A stretch of 47,796 nucleotides of DNA from an uncultured Bacilli bacterium (GTDB taxonomy: Bacteria > Bacillota_I > Bacilli_A > RFN20 > CAG-449): positions 1 to 47,796 of the forward strand of contig CANRPC010000011.1 of the NCBI GenBank assembly GCA_947632435.1, in the 5' to 3' direction. Under the pieces are notes generated by a model that had not been told where the DNA came from, did not search any database, and saw only the letters and a program-made list of their open reading frames with translations. This document shows, piece by piece, positions 7,753-16,416 of this stretch. How positions within the stretch are numbered: position 1 is the stretch's first letter; each line of letters begins with the position of its first letter. The position numbers and the translations under genes are program-made.

Positions 7753-8610
7753 ATGAAAATTGGAGTAAGATTACATGATTTTGGTAAATCAGATGCTGAA
7801 ACTTTAGCAAATCAAGCAAAGGAAATTGGCTTTGATGGAGTTCAACTTGTTATCAATAAAGCTATTGAAGGCGAAACAGGATTAAAAGATAGTCTTAGTG
7901 AAGAAAAAATACAAAAAATGTCTTCTGCTTTTAAAAAACAAAATTTAGATGTTTTTATGTTAGGTAGTTATTTTAATCCAGTGCATAGTGATAAAGAAAA
8001 AGTAAAAACACTTGTTGATAAATTTAAGTATCATCTTTCTATTGCAAAATATTTTTCCTGTAAATATGTTGGATCTGAAACAGGCTCATATAATGATGAT
8101 AAATGGACTTATAATCCTTTAAATCGAACAGAAGAAGCTTTTCAAGAAGTAAAAAATATTTTTCAAGATATTTTAAATTTCGCTAAAAAAGAAAAAACAA
8201 ATGTTGCTCTTGAAGGAGCATATGGTCATTGTATGTTTGAACCTGAAAGATTAAAAAGATTATATGATGAAATCGATAATGGTTATTTATCAATTATTGT
8301 AGATGTATATAATTATTTATACATAGGTAATTATCAAGATCATGTAGAAATTTTAGAAAAATGCTTAAATTTATTTAAAGATAAAATTGTAATTTTTCAT
8401 ATAAAGGATTTTGTGGTAAAAGATAATAAATTAGAACAAGTTGCCATCGGCAAAGGACTTATGAAATGGGATATTATGCTAGAAAAAATATATAAAGTTT
8501 GTCCAAATGCTTATCTTATTTTTGAAGGAAGTAAAAAAGAAGATATGCAAGAATCGTATAATTATTTTTATGAGTTAGTTAAAAAAATTGAAAATAATGA
8601 TAAATATTGA
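7753..8610 (+). CDS. Sugar phosphate isomerase/epimerase-like TIM barrel
   Basis: The 285-residue protein belongs to the AP endonuclease 2/xylose-isomerase-like TIM barrel superfamily. Metal-ligand contexts are present: ALEGAYGHCMF (Glu after strand 5), IVDVYNYL (Asp after strand 6), FHIKDF (His) and the GKG near 240 that precedes the last ligand region. Relatives isomerise or epimerise keto-sugars, inosose or hydroxypyruvate; the substrate cannot be read. Start is set by TGGAGGG 10 bases upstream. It is monocistronic, between the groEL terminator and a convergent tRNA. Confidence 0.85.
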   Translation: MKIGVRLHDFGKSDAETLANQAKEIGFDGVQLVINKAIEGETGLKDSLSEEKIQKMSSAFKKQNLDVFMLGSYFNPVHSDKEKVKTLVDKFKYHLSIAKYFSCKYVGSETGSYNDDKWTYNPLNRTEEAFQEVKNIFQDILNFAKKEKTNVALEGAYGHCMFEPERLKRLYDEIDNGYLSIIVDVYNYLYIGNYQDHVEILEKCLNLFKDKIVIFHIKDFVVKDNKLEQVAIGKGLMKWDIMLEKIYKVCPNAYLIFEGSKKEDMQESYNYFYELVKKIENNDKY

Positions 8611-8616
8611 AATTTC

Positions 8617-8645
8617 AAAAAAAAAAGATTGATAAAAATCAATCT
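8617..8645 (-). terminator. Terminator of tRNA-Val(GAC)
   Basis: On the minus strand GATTGAT pairs with ATCAATC around a T4 loop. A run of nine or more Ts follows (plus-strand A-run at 8617-8626). Confidence 0.85.
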
Positions 8646-8658
8646 AATTAAATTCACA

Positions 8659-8734
8659 TGGTGGGCACTGACGGGATCGAACCGCCGACCTTCTGTACGT
8701 CAAACAGATGCTCTCCCAGCTGAGCTAAATGCCC
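8659..8734 (-). tRNA. tRNA-Val(GAC), CCA encoded
   Basis: A full cloverleaf is read on the minus strand: acceptor GGGCATT with AGTGCCC, D-arm TAGCTCAGCTGGGA, anticodon stem TCTGT/ACAGA around loop TTGACGT (anticodon GAC), and T-loop TTCGATC. The 3' CCA is encoded. It is a single-gene unit with its own promoter and terminator. Confidence 0.96.
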
Positions 8735-8747
8735 ATTTGCAAAGTTT

Positions 8748-8776
8748 ATTCTATAGGCATTGTTTTAATTTGTCAA
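8748..8776 (-). promoter_or_regulatory. Promoter of tRNA-Val(GAC)
   Basis: On the minus strand a perfect TTGACA (plus 8771-8776) is followed after exactly 17 bases by TAGAAT (plus 8748-8753). It lies back-to-back with the start of cca, whose ribosome-binding site begins at 8785. Confidence 0.8.
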
Positions 8777-8799
8777 GTAAAAATTAGGAGTTGTTAAAA

Positions 8800-10296
8800 A
8801 TGACAATTGAGTTGTATTTTCGTTTAGCTTCGATATTTGAAAAACATGGTTTTGATTTGTATTTAGTTGGTGGAAGTGTAAGAGATTATCTTCTTAATAA
8901 AGAATTTAATGATATGGATTTATCTACAAATGCAACTTTAGATCAAATACAAACATTTTTAAAATTTAAGACAATGTATCAAGAATTTCAATCTGGTGTT
9001 TTCGTATTTGAAAATGAGGAAATAGATATCACTACTTTAAGAAAAGAGGAAAAGTATCAAGATTTTCGTCATCCAGAAAAAATTATTTTTGTTAAATCAC
9101 CTAAAGAAGAAGTACTAAGAAGAGATTTTACAATTAATGGATTATATATTAATTCTAAAGGTGAGATTCTTGATTATGTAAACGGAAAAGAAGATTTAAA
9201 AAATCATTTAATAAGAATGATTGAAGATCCTTTAATTAGATTAGAAGAAGATCCATTAAGAATTTTAAGAGCTTTAAGATTTGCTTTTAATTTATCATTT
9301 AAAATAGAAAATAATTTAAAAAAAGCCATTTTAATAAAAAAATCATTATTAAAAAAATTAAATTATAAAAAAATCATAGATGAATTAAATAAATTTAATG
9401 GTAAGCCAAAAGAAGTTCGAAAATTTTTATATGAATATAACATTGAAAAAGTAATTCCTCTTTTTTATGAATATAAAGCAAAATTAATTTTAGATTTAAA
9501 TTGTAATGTTATAACTAAAATTTATGATAATAAAAAAGATTTAGTTAGAAATAAATATACATTTGATTTGAATAAAATGCAAAAAGGGTCTTATTTTGGG
9601 CAAGTATTTACAGTTTCAGTTGACATAAATAAAAACGATAAATTTTCTTATATAAAAAATGTTATAAATTATTATCATAAATTAATTAAAGAAAATAATT
9701 TTTTTATTGAAGAAATATATAATTATGAAGACCTTTTAAGAATTAAAAAAAATGATAAAAGGGCTGCAATTTTGGCTATAGAAGAAAATGGTATGATAAA
9801 TAATGATATTTCTTTAATAGATGAATTATTCTTTCTTGGAGTAAGAATAATAAAATTTAAAGATGAAAACTTTAATTGTTTATTTAAAACAGGAGAAGGT
9901 TTAACCGATTTTGGAAAAAAAGTTATTAATAAAATGAATGAACTTAATATGATTATTGACATTTTTTCTACAAATATAAAAAATATTGAAGATGTTTTAA
10001 AATATTCATTAAAACCAATATGTTTATCTTATGCATCAAATATATTAAATCTTGATAATGTATCAAATTTATTATTAAAAATTTATGAAAATAATAGTTT
10101 AGTAAAAATTAATTCTATTGAAGATTTATTAAAATTAAAAGAATTATTAACTATATCTTGTTTAGCATTAGAAAATCTTGATACTAATAACAACTTTCTA
10201 AAAAACTTAAGCAACAACTTATCAAAAATAGACTTAAATAAAATTTGTTATTTAAATTTTTTTGATTTGTTTAAAAAAAATCAAAATGCTGTATGA
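8800..10296 (+). CDS. cca: CCA-adding tRNA nucleotidyltransferase fused to a degenerate M19 dipeptidase-like domain
   Basis: The 498-residue protein begins as a class II CCA-adding enzyme: LVGGSVRD at 22-29, catalytic aspartates in NDMDLS (D38, D40), RRDFTINGL at 107-115 and EEDPLRILRALRFAF at 149-163. These form the head and neck that add or repair the tRNA 3' CCA. After about residue 225 the usual body/tail helices are replaced by a segment that follows the membrane (renal) dipeptidase fold, peptidase M19: a DxHxD-like site at 231-236 (DLNCNV), RAAILAIEENG, LFFLGVRIIKF, GEGLTDFGKKVINKMNELNM and KPICLSYASN at 405-414. The metal ligands look lost (HxD reads NCN, the later His sites read IFS and SYAS), so peptidase activity is unlikely. 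The start is the ATG at 8800, 9 bases after TAGGAG; a TTG at 8791 is less likely. Confidence 0.9.
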   Translation: MTIELYFRLASIFEKHGFDLYLVGGSVRDYLLNKEFNDMDLSTNATLDQIQTFLKFKTMYQEFQSGVFVFENEEIDITTLRKEEKYQDFRHPEKIIFVKSPKEEVLRRDFTINGLYINSKGEILDYVNGKEDLKNHLIRMIEDPLIRLEEDPLRILRALRFAFNLSFKIENNLKKAILIKKSLLKKLNYKKIIDELNKFNGKPKEVRKFLYEYNIEKVIPLFYEYKAKLILDLNCNVITKIYDNKKDLVRNKYTFDLNKMQKGSYFGQVFTVSVDINKNDKFSYIKNVINYYHKLIKENNFFIEEIYNYEDLLRIKKNDKRAAILAIEENGMINNDISLIDELFFLGVRIIKFKDENFNCLFKTGEGLTDFGKKVINKMNELNMIIDIFSTNIKNIEDVLKYSLKPICLSYASNILNLDNVSNLLLKIYENNSLVKINSIEDLLKLKELLTISCLALENLDTNNNFLKNLSNNLSKIDLNKICYLNFFDLFKKNQNAV

Positions 10297-10308
10297 AAGA
10301 ATAAATAG

Positions 10309-10317
10309 TGCTATACT
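10309..10317 (+). promoter_or_regulatory. Extended -10 promoter for dnaD-nth
   Basis: TGCTATACT at 10309-10317 is an extended -10 element (TGnTATAAT type) 20 bases before the dnaD ATG. Similar elements precede fic and fba. No good -35 is visible, as is normal for extended -10 promoters. Confidence 0.45.
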
Positions 10318-10336
10318 TTATTAGGCGAGGTTAATT

Positions 10337-10990
10337 ATGGATACGCTTAAAATTCAATATTTAGATTATCGTTATTTATTAGTGGAAAATTATAAAAATT
10401 TAGGTTTAAATGAACAAGAACTTGTAGTTTTACTTTTAATTGATAATGTTGAAAAAGAAAAACCAACGCTTGTGACTTCCGATCAACTTGCTCTTAAAAT
10501 GGCGATAGATGAAAAAGAAATTGATAAAATTCTTGTTTCTTTATTAGAAAGAAAATTTTTAAGTTATATTACTTTAAATGATATTATGGTTTTATCAATT
10601 CAAAATACAAAAGAAAGAATTATAGAATTAATTAAACGTGATCTTTTACTTTCTCCTTCTTCTGATTTATTAAAAAATAAAGAAGAAGAATTAACAAAGA
10701 TATATAAATGTTTTGAAGAAAAAATGAAAAGAACTCTTACATCAATAGAATTTGATGCGATACATTCTTGGTTACAAGATGGGGTTAAAGAAGAACTTAT
10801 TCTTGAAGCTTTAAATGAATGCGCTTTAAATAATAAGTATGTTACTATCAAAGCTGTAGATAAATTAATTATTAAAAAACTTACTAGTAATGATAGAAAA
10901 AAAGAAGGATATAGTATCGTCGATGAACATAATAAAAAAGATATAGATGAAATGATTGAAATCGCTTCATATGATTGGATGCATGATTAA
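10337..10990 (+). CDS. dnaD: DnaD-like primosome protein
   Basis: The 217-residue protein has a DnaD N-terminal winged-helix domain (about 1-100, with LNEQELVVLLLIDN) and a C-terminal DnaB_2/DDBH2 helical domain (about 115-185) ending in the SWLQDGVKEELILEAL motif. DnaD loads replicative helicase at origins and restart sites with DnaB and DnaI in Bacilli. It is followed directly by nth, the Bacillus gene order, which supports the assignment. Confidence 0.88.
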   Translation: MDTLKIQYLDYRYLLVENYKNLGLNEQELVVLLLIDNVEKEKPTLVTSDQLALKMAIDEKEIDKILVSLLERKFLSYITLNDIMVLSIQNTKERIIELIKRDLLLSPSSDLLKNKEEELTKIYKCFEEKMKRTLTSIEFDAIHSWLQDGVKEELILEALNECALNNKYVTIKAVDKLIIKKLTSNDRKKEGYSIVDEHNKKDIDEMIEIASYDWMHD

Positions 10991-11632
10991 ATGGATAAAA
11001 AAATAATTAATATATGTAATTATTTAGATAATATTTTACCCAATGCAAAATGTGAATTAATTTATCATAATGATTTTGAACTTCTTATCGCAGTAATTCT
11101 TTCTGCTCAAACAACAGATAAAAAAGTAAATACTGTTACACCAATATTATTTAAAAATTACCCTAATCCTCAAGAACTTGCCAAAGCTAAGCAAAAAGAT
11201 GTTGAACAAATTATTAAAATATTAGGCCTTTATAAAAATAAAGCAAAAAATATTATTTCTTGTGCAGAAGAATTAGTAAGTAAATATGATAGTAAAGTAC
11301 CGTCTAATTTTGATTCTTTAATATCTTTAAGTGGTGTAGGGTTAAAAACTGCAAATGTTGTTTTAGGAGAACTTTTTAATTATCCAGTTATTGGAGTTGA
11401 TACACATGTAGAAAGAGTTGCTAAAAGATTAAATTTGGCAAGAACAAATGATAAGCCTTATGAAGTAGAAAAGAAATTAGAGAATAAAATTCCACCTCAA
11501 AATCGTGTCAAATTCCATCATCAAATGATTCATTTTGGTAGATATTATTGTTTAGCTAGAAATCCAAAATGTGCAAATTGTGAATTAAAAACTCAATGTA
11601 AATATTATCAAAAAATTAATAAGTTGAAATAA
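10991..11632 (+). CDS. nth: Endonuclease III
   Basis: The 213-residue base-excision glycosylase/AP lyase has the helix-hairpin-helix LSGVGLKTANVVLGE with the catalytic Lys, the GVDTHVERVAKRL stretch with the catalytic Asp, and a C-terminal 4Fe-4S cluster signature C-x6-C-x2-C-x5-C (CLARNPKCANC then C). It removes oxidised pyrimidines from DNA. It starts at the base after the dnaD stop codon and overlaps the 3' end of the convergent ponA by 17 bases. Confidence 0.96.
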   Translation: MDKKIINICNYLDNILPNAKCELIYHNDFELLIAVILSAQTTDKKVNTVTPILFKNYPNPQELAKAKQKDVEQIIKILGLYKNKAKNIISCAEELVSKYDSKVPSNFDSLISLSGVGLKTANVVLGELFNYPVIGVDTHVERVAKRLNLARTNDKPYEVEKKLENKIPPQNRVKFHHQMIHFGRYYCLARNPKCANCELKTQCKYYQKINKLK

Positions 11633-13937
11633 TGAATAATGAACCATGAATATCAACATTTTCTTTGTAAGTTTCCATTATTTCAATTGCGTATATATCA
11701 TGCTTTAAAGGGATAAAAAATTCATTAGTTTCAAAAAAATATGTTTCTGAATTGAAATCCAAATCATGATAAGTTACATAATAACCTTTATTTCCAAAAA
11801 ATGTGCTATAAACATCATTATTGATTTCAGGAAGAGAAAAGAAAATTTCTTTATCAAGATAAAGTGGCTCAATATTATTAATGACATTAAAACTAGGTGC
11901 TTTTAAAACTTCTTTAATAGCATTTTCTTTTTTTACAGTAATAGTCTTTAAAAATTGTTTTGGAACATAAGTATTTGGTAAAAAAGTTCCTTCTTTACAT
12001 ACTACGACATCTTGTTTAATCATAGAATCTGGTTTTGCAAAATTTTGTTCTTTAATTTCACATTTTTTCATAATACTATTGAAAAGTAATTTTGGGTATT
12101 TTCTTCTTGCATCATTATAAGTGAAATATGTTTTTTCACCTTTTATTGGTTCATCAAATCCTGCCCAAGTAACTATTGTATAATTTAAAGAATATCCTGC
12201 AAACCAACTATCTTTATCTGCATTACTTGGGAAATTATAATTATTTATAGTTGATTTATCATATGCATTAGTTCCTGTTTTTCCAACGCAGTTTATATTT
12301 GTTGGAAAAGCTTGATTAATATTTAAATAATTATTTTTTCGAACATTTTCTAAAGTTGAAGTAATAAGATAACTTGCTTCTTTAGATAGAACTTGTTTTG
12401 ATGATTCTTCATCATGGTTATAAATTACTTCATTAGTGTCAAGCAAAGTAATTTTTTTAATAGTAGAAGCTTTTTTAAAAACACCATTTCTTGGCAATAT
12501 ACTATAAGCATTACATAAGTTTATAGGACTAACTCCATAAGTCATACCTCCAATGGCATATGGGTAAGAAAAAGTTCCATTGTCCATTAAATTAATGCTT
12601 TTTAAATAATCTACAACTTTATCTTCACCTATTTTTTTTATTACTTTTTCAAGAGTATATAATGTTGATGTATTTCTAGAATAACCAATCGCATCAGTTA
12701 AGGTTATTTCACCTAAATATTTTTTATCAGCATTATGAACTGTGATATTTGATTTTGGATATGTATAAGGTTCATCTTCGACCATAGTATATTCATGATA
12801 ATTAAGATATTCCATTGCTAAAGCATATGTAAAAATTGGTTTCATTGTTGAGGCAGGTTGACGATACATGTGATAACTTCTATTGTAAAGGCGCATACCA
12901 TTATAATTTCTCCCCCCAATTAAAGCAGTTATCCCTTCAGTTTTATTATCTATTACACAAGAAGCAATTTGAGTAAGATTATCATGAAATTCAAATTCTT
13001 TTCCTGATTGAACATCATCTAAATAATGTTGCAAAGAAGTATCTAAATATGTTTCTATTTTCATTGGTCTTTCAAATGGAGAATAAGATGTAATTTTTTC
13101 AGCTTCTTCGTAAACAACATCTAAATAAGCTTGATAATTATAATTTTTTTCTTCTAAATTTGACCCTTTTTCTATCACAAATTCTTTAGCATGTGTTTTT
13201 TTTGCTAAATCGCATTCTAATTTTGTAATATAATTTAATTCATACATTTTATCTAGAACAATATTTTTTCTTTCATTTGCTCGATCGATATATTTAAATG
13301 GTGAATATAAAGATGGCGATTTGACAAGTCCTGCAAGTAATGCACATTCTGGTAAAGTTAATAATTCTACATCTTTATTAAAAAAACGATGGGCAGCATA
13401 ATTTATTCCAGGCATTGTAGCATCAAAATAAATACGATTAAAGTATAATTCAAGAATTTCTTCTTTACTATATTCTTGCTCTAATTGATATGAAAGATAG
13501 GCTTCTTGAATTTTTCTTTTTAAAGAAACTTCATTTGTTAAAATTAAATTTTTTACTAATTGTTGCGTAATGGTACTTCCACCTTGACGAGTTTGGGATG
13601 ATATATTATTTATTAAAGAACGTAAAACCCCTTTATAATCGACCCCTTTATGAGTAAAAAATGTTTGATCTTCAATACTTATTAATGCATCAATTAAATA
13701 TTGAGGTATTTTTTCATATGGTATTATTTCTTTATTTTTATCTTTAAATGATTCGATTTGTCTTCCTGTAACATCATATATTTCAGTTGCTAAAGGATTT
13801 GTAAGAATTTGAATTTCTTTTTTATCAATTGTATTTATTGCATAAAAAATATATCCTGTGACCGAAGAAAAAAGAGCAAAAAATATAATGCAAAAGATAA
13901 AAAATGTTTTATTTAATATTTTCAGTAATTTTTTCAT
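11616..13937 (-). CDS. ponA: Class A penicillin-binding protein 1
   Basis: The 773-residue bifunctional wall synthase has an N-terminal membrane anchor (about 10-35). The GT51 glycosyltransferase domain shows SIEDQTFFTHKGVD (Glu89 catalytic) and RQGGSTITQQLVKN. The transpeptidase domain has STMK at 363-366, SRN at 420-422 and KTG at 553-555. It polymerises and cross-links peptidoglycan outside the membrane. It overlaps the end of recU by 29 bases, the conserved recU-ponA pair of Bacilli. Its presence shows the organism keeps a wall. A beta-rich extension follows the transpeptidase. Confidence 0.96.
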   Translation of the reverse strand: MKKLLKILNKTFFIFCIIFFALFSSVTGYIFYAINTIDKKEIQILTNPLATEIYDVTGRQIESFKDKNKEIIPYEKIPQYLIDALISIEDQTFFTHKGVDYKGVLRSLINNISSQTRQGGSTITQQLVKNLILTNEVSLKRKIQEAYLSYQLEQEYSKEEILELYFNRIYFDATMPGINYAAHRFFNKDVELLTLPECALLAGLVKSPSLYSPFKYIDRANERKNIVLDKMYELNYITKLECDLAKKTHAKEFVIEKGSNLEEKNYNYQAYLDVVYEEAEKITSYSPFERPMKIETYLDTSLQHYLDDVQSGKEFEFHDNLTQIASCVIDNKTEGITALIGGRNYNGMRLYNRSYHMYRQPASTMKPIFTYALAMEYLNYHEYTMVEDEPYTYPKSNITVHNADKKYLGEITLTDAIGYSRNTSTLYTLEKVIKKIGEDKVVDYLKSINLMDNGTFSYPYAIGGMTYGVSPINLCNAYSILPRNGVFKKASTIKKITLLDTNEVIYNHDEESSKQVLSKEASYLITSTLENVRKNNYLNINQAFPTNINCVGKTGTNAYDKSTINNYNFPSNADKDSWFAGYSLNYTIVTWAGFDEPIKGEKTYFTYNDARRKYPKLLFNSIMKKCEIKEQNFAKPDSMIKQDVVVCKEGTFLPNTYVPKQFLKTITVKKENAIKEVLKAPSFNVINNIEPLYLDKEIFFSLPEINNDVYSTFFGNKGYYVTYHDLDFNSETYFFETNEFFIPLKHDIYAIEIMETYKENVDIHGSLFIISTY

Positions 13938-14499
13938 TGAAATAGACCTTTTCTACAGCGTCCAAATATTTTAGACGAGGAATATAGCCTTGTTCAATTA
14001 AAACTCCTTTTTCACGAATTAATGATAATGGTATTGATTGTCTTTCGTTTAAAGTAATTATTTCAATAATATATTTAGCATCAATAAGGTAAACTTCATT
14101 AAGTGATGAAAAATATATTAAAAAGAATGCAATTCCTCCATGCTTTTTAACTCTTTGCAAATGTAAAACTTGATGTTTAGAAATATTGTGCAAAGCTAAA
14201 GAAGTTTTTGATTGAGTTTCTTTACATTCAAAATCAATGTATTTTCCCTTATATACCCCATTGTAATCAGTCGTGGATTGTTTTTCAAAATAGGCATCTT
14301 TTATACGGCAATTATGTTGATAATCTACTTTAACAATATGAATTGGTGTTGGTCTTTTATAAATTACAGCAATATCATTATCTAAATAATATTTATTTGA
14401 AGAATTTACAACATTTTCAAAATCCATTCCACGATTAGAATAATCAATTTTGTTTTCTTCTAGATTTAAATTGGTATTTACATAAGGGTATTTAACCAT
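13909..14499 (-). CDS. recU: Holliday junction resolvase RecU
   Basis: The 196-residue protein carries NRGMDFENVVN near residue 22 and the nuclease core STTDYNGVYKGKYIDFECKE (about 77-96), whose Asp, Glu and Lys form the PD-(D/E)xK-type site. RecU cleaves four-way DNA junctions in recombination and chromosome segregation. An AAGGAGG ribosome-binding site precedes the ATG. It is upstream of and translationally overlapped with ponA. Confidence 0.95.
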   Translation of the reverse strand: MVKYPYVNTNLNLEENKIDYSNRGMDFENVVNSSNKYYLDNDIAVIYKRPTPIHIVKVDYQHNCRIKDAYFEKQSTTDYNGVYKGKYIDFECKETQSKTSLALHNISKHQVLHLQRVKKHGGIAFFLIYFSSLNEVYLIDAKYIIEIITLNERQSIPLSLIREKGVLIEQGYIPRLKYLDAVEKVYFNEKITENIK

Positions 14500-14544
14500 A
14501 TATCCTCCTTGGACCTATATTTAGTATGAAATTTTTCAAATTAT

Positions 14545-15273
14545 TTATACTAAATAATCGCTTATAAAACATTCAAAATCCTGTTTTGTTACTGTTTCAT
14601 TTTTTTCAAGTTTGTTTAAAATTTGTTTTATTGGCTGAGGAAAAATTTTACTTTGATATAATAATTTTTCGTATTGTTGCTTTACGATATTTTTTTGATT
14701 TAAGAAGTTAATATATAAATTTTTTAAATCAATAGCGTCATTTAAAGGATTATGACTTTCACCTACTGGCTGAGCATTAAAAAATTTCAAATAATTAATA
14801 AGGGAATAAGGGTTATTATTTTCATCGCGTATATATTGAGAGATAAAAGCTAAAAAATCAAAAGTATTATTTAAAATTTTATGACAAATTTCAATATCTT
14901 TTGGCTGTGAAAATTTTGCACTTTCTATTAACATCTTGGCATCATTAGAACCAAAAACTATATAACTCGAATGATCAAAATCATCACCGACATACTCTTT
15001 TAACTTTAATAGAGCATCATTAAAACTTATTCCATTTTGAGCAATTAAATCTTCATCAATATGAGTTAAAGATTTAATTATTCTTCCTATAGGATTTTGG
15101 GCAAAAACATAAACTAGTAAACCATTTTTTTCTTCTTCGATAATGTTTGCATTTTCATCTAATTTGCATTTTATTGCTCCAAGAGCAATTACTTCATGCG
15201 AAAATTGAGTTCCTTCTAAATCAAGAAAAACTGCTGTTTTGTGCCCTTTTAATAGTTTTTTTAAAGTTTGCAT
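14545..15273 (-). CDS. DEDDh-type 3'-5' exonuclease (DnaQ/KapD-like)
   Basis: The 242-residue protein has the three Exo motifs: FLDLEGTQ with Asp and Glu (about 17-22), FGSNDAKML with Asp (about 108-112) and ESHNPLNDAIDLKNLY, where His and Asp complete the DEDDh site. Such enzymes trim DNA or RNA 3' ends. It is unlike a full PolC and resembles stand-alone exonucleases such as KapD. The start has an AAGGTGA site. It lies upstream of recU on the same strand with 45 bases between them. Confidence 0.85.
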   Translation of the reverse strand: MQTLKKLLKGHKTAVFLDLEGTQFSHEVIALGAIKCKLDENANIIEEEKNGLLVYVFAQNPIGRIIKSLTHIDEDLIAQNGISFNDALLKLKEYVGDDFDHSSYIVFGSNDAKMLIESAKFSQPKDIEICHKILNNTFDFLAFISQYIRDENNNPYSLINYLKFFNAQPVGESHNPLNDAIDLKNLYINFLNQKNIVKQQYEKLLYQSKIFPQPIKQILNKLEKNETVTKQDFECFISDYLV

Positions 15274-15385
15274 GTTTTTTTCACCTTAGTAAGTATACTT
15301 AATTTAAAAAAAAAAATAAATATTTGCTTAAAAATTGCTCATTTATAAAAGAAAAAATTTAATTTTCTTGATAGTTTTATTGTTA

Positions 15386-15407
15386 ACAAAAGAATAAAGT
15401 TCTCATA
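15386..15407 (+). promoter_or_regulatory. Possible sigma-K-type sporulation promoter
   Basis: AC at 15386-15387 followed by exactly 16 bases and CATA at 15404-15407 fits the core of the Bacillus sigma-K consensus (AC-N16-CATA). The start would be about 30 bases before the Cys-rich protein gene. The motif is short, so this rests on context. Confidence 0.4.
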
Positions 15408-15444
15408 TAAATAATTGAGTGTAAAACTCGAGAGTAGGTGAATT

Positions 15445-15948
15445 ATGTTTCAAGGAAATTGTAATCCAAGAATGCCAAGAGTTAATTTTAACCCTTGCTG
15501 CAATCAACAACCTGTAACATCATGCATCAATTGCGGTTTGCTTGTAAGTTTACAAAGTAATGTTGAAGTAGCTTGTCTTTGTTCACAAGTAACTTTTACT
15601 GCAACAATTACTAATGAATCCGATGTCGTGGCAAGAAATGCTACCTTAATTCTCCCATTAGATGGTACTTTTGCTTTATTAAAGAATACAGTTGTTGTCA
15701 ATGGACAATCAGTTGCTGTTGAAAACTTAGATCAAGTACCATTAGGCGATCTTGAACCAGGCGGTACAGCAACTGTTACATATACAGTTGTTGTAATGGA
15801 AAATAAGCGTTATGTCTATTCACGCGCGGTTGTTACAACTTGCATTTGCTGCTGTTTTGAAAGCAAAGTAGTAAATGTTGCTTCAAATTTACATTTATTA
15901 CAAGTTTGCCCATGTTGTTCATGTGGTTCAAATAACGTTACTGATTAA
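15445..15948 (+). CDS. Cys-rich DUF11-like protein, probable spore coat or exosporium component
   Basis: The 167-residue protein has a beta-sandwich centre of the DUF11 type (about 38-125: VEVACLCSQVTFTATITNES, then LEPGGTATVTYTVVV) flanked by Cys clusters: CC at 18-19, CxxC at 27-30, CLC at 44-46, a CICCC group near 133 and CPCCSC near 155. No signal peptide is visible, which argues against normal secretion and fits assembly in the mother cell. Proteins of this composition occur in spore coats and exosporia of Bacillota. The possible sigma-K promoter and the organism's CotE/SpoVS support that reading, but the function is inferred. Confidence 0.6.
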   Translation: MFQGNCNPRMPRVNFNPCCNQQPVTSCINCGLLVSLQSNVEVACLCSQVTFTATITNESDVVARNATLILPLDGTFALLKNTVVVNGQSVAVENLDQVPLGDLEPGGTATVTYTVVVMENKRYVYSRAVVTTCICCCFESKVVNVASNLHLLQVCPCCSCGSNNVTD

Positions 15949-15956
15949 TATTTCTT

Positions 15957-15998
15957 AAGGTCTAATTTAACAAAATCCATGTTAATTGGACCTTTTTA
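15957..15998 (+). terminator. Terminator of the Cys-rich protein gene
   Basis: AAGGTC-AATT-AAC pairs with GTT-AATT-GACCTT with small bulges. A T-run follows at 15992-15997. Confidence 0.85.
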
Positions 15999-16000
15999 TA

Positions 16001-16030
16001 TTGCTTTTTTAAAATATTATTAAGTATAAT
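16001..16030 (+). promoter_or_regulatory. Promoter of gpsB-rnpB
   Basis: TTGCTT (16001-16006), an 18-base spacer and a perfect TATAAT (16025-16030) precede the TAAGGAG ribosome-binding site of gpsB. It probably also transcribes rnpB, which starts at the gpsB stop codon. Confidence 0.65.
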
Positions 16031-16053
16031 AATATTGTTCTAAGGAGAAAAAA

Positions 16054-16416
16054 ATGGGTTTAAAGCTTAAACATAATGCAGATTCTATTCTTGAACATGA
16101 ATTTCAAGCTGTAAAAAATGGTTATGATCCTTTTGATGTTGATTCTTTTTTAGATGAAATTGTCACAGATTATGTAGCAACACAGCAATTTTTATTAAAA
16201 AATGATAAGTTAATTGAAAATTTGCAAAGGGAAAATACTGATTTAAAAAATTCAGTTGAAAAACTAGAAATTGAAAATGCTTTATATAAATCAAAATTTA
16301 AATCAGTAGCGGAAAATGATAATGTTTCTTTAGCTAACATAGACCTATTAAAACGAATTTCTGCTTTAGAAAACGCTTTATATAAATTAGGCAAAGATCC
16401 TAATGAAATAAAATAA
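16054..16416 (+). CDS. gpsB: Cell division protein GpsB (DivIVA family)
   Basis: The 120-residue coiled-coil protein begins with the DivIVA/GpsB lipid-binding domain (residues 10-38, ILEHEFQAVKNGYDPFDVDSFLDEI), followed by a long coiled coil (about 45-85) and a short C-terminal helical domain. GpsB is a membrane-associated hexamer that couples division to class A PBPs, here probably the ponA product. Its position directly before rnpB is the Bacillus order, which separates it from DivIVA itself. Confidence 0.88.
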   Translation: MGLKLKHNADSILEHEFQAVKNGYDPFDVDSFLDEIVTDYVATQQFLLKNDKLIENLQRENTDLKNSVEKLEIENALYKSKFKSVAENDNVSLANIDLLKRISALENALYKLGKDPNEIK

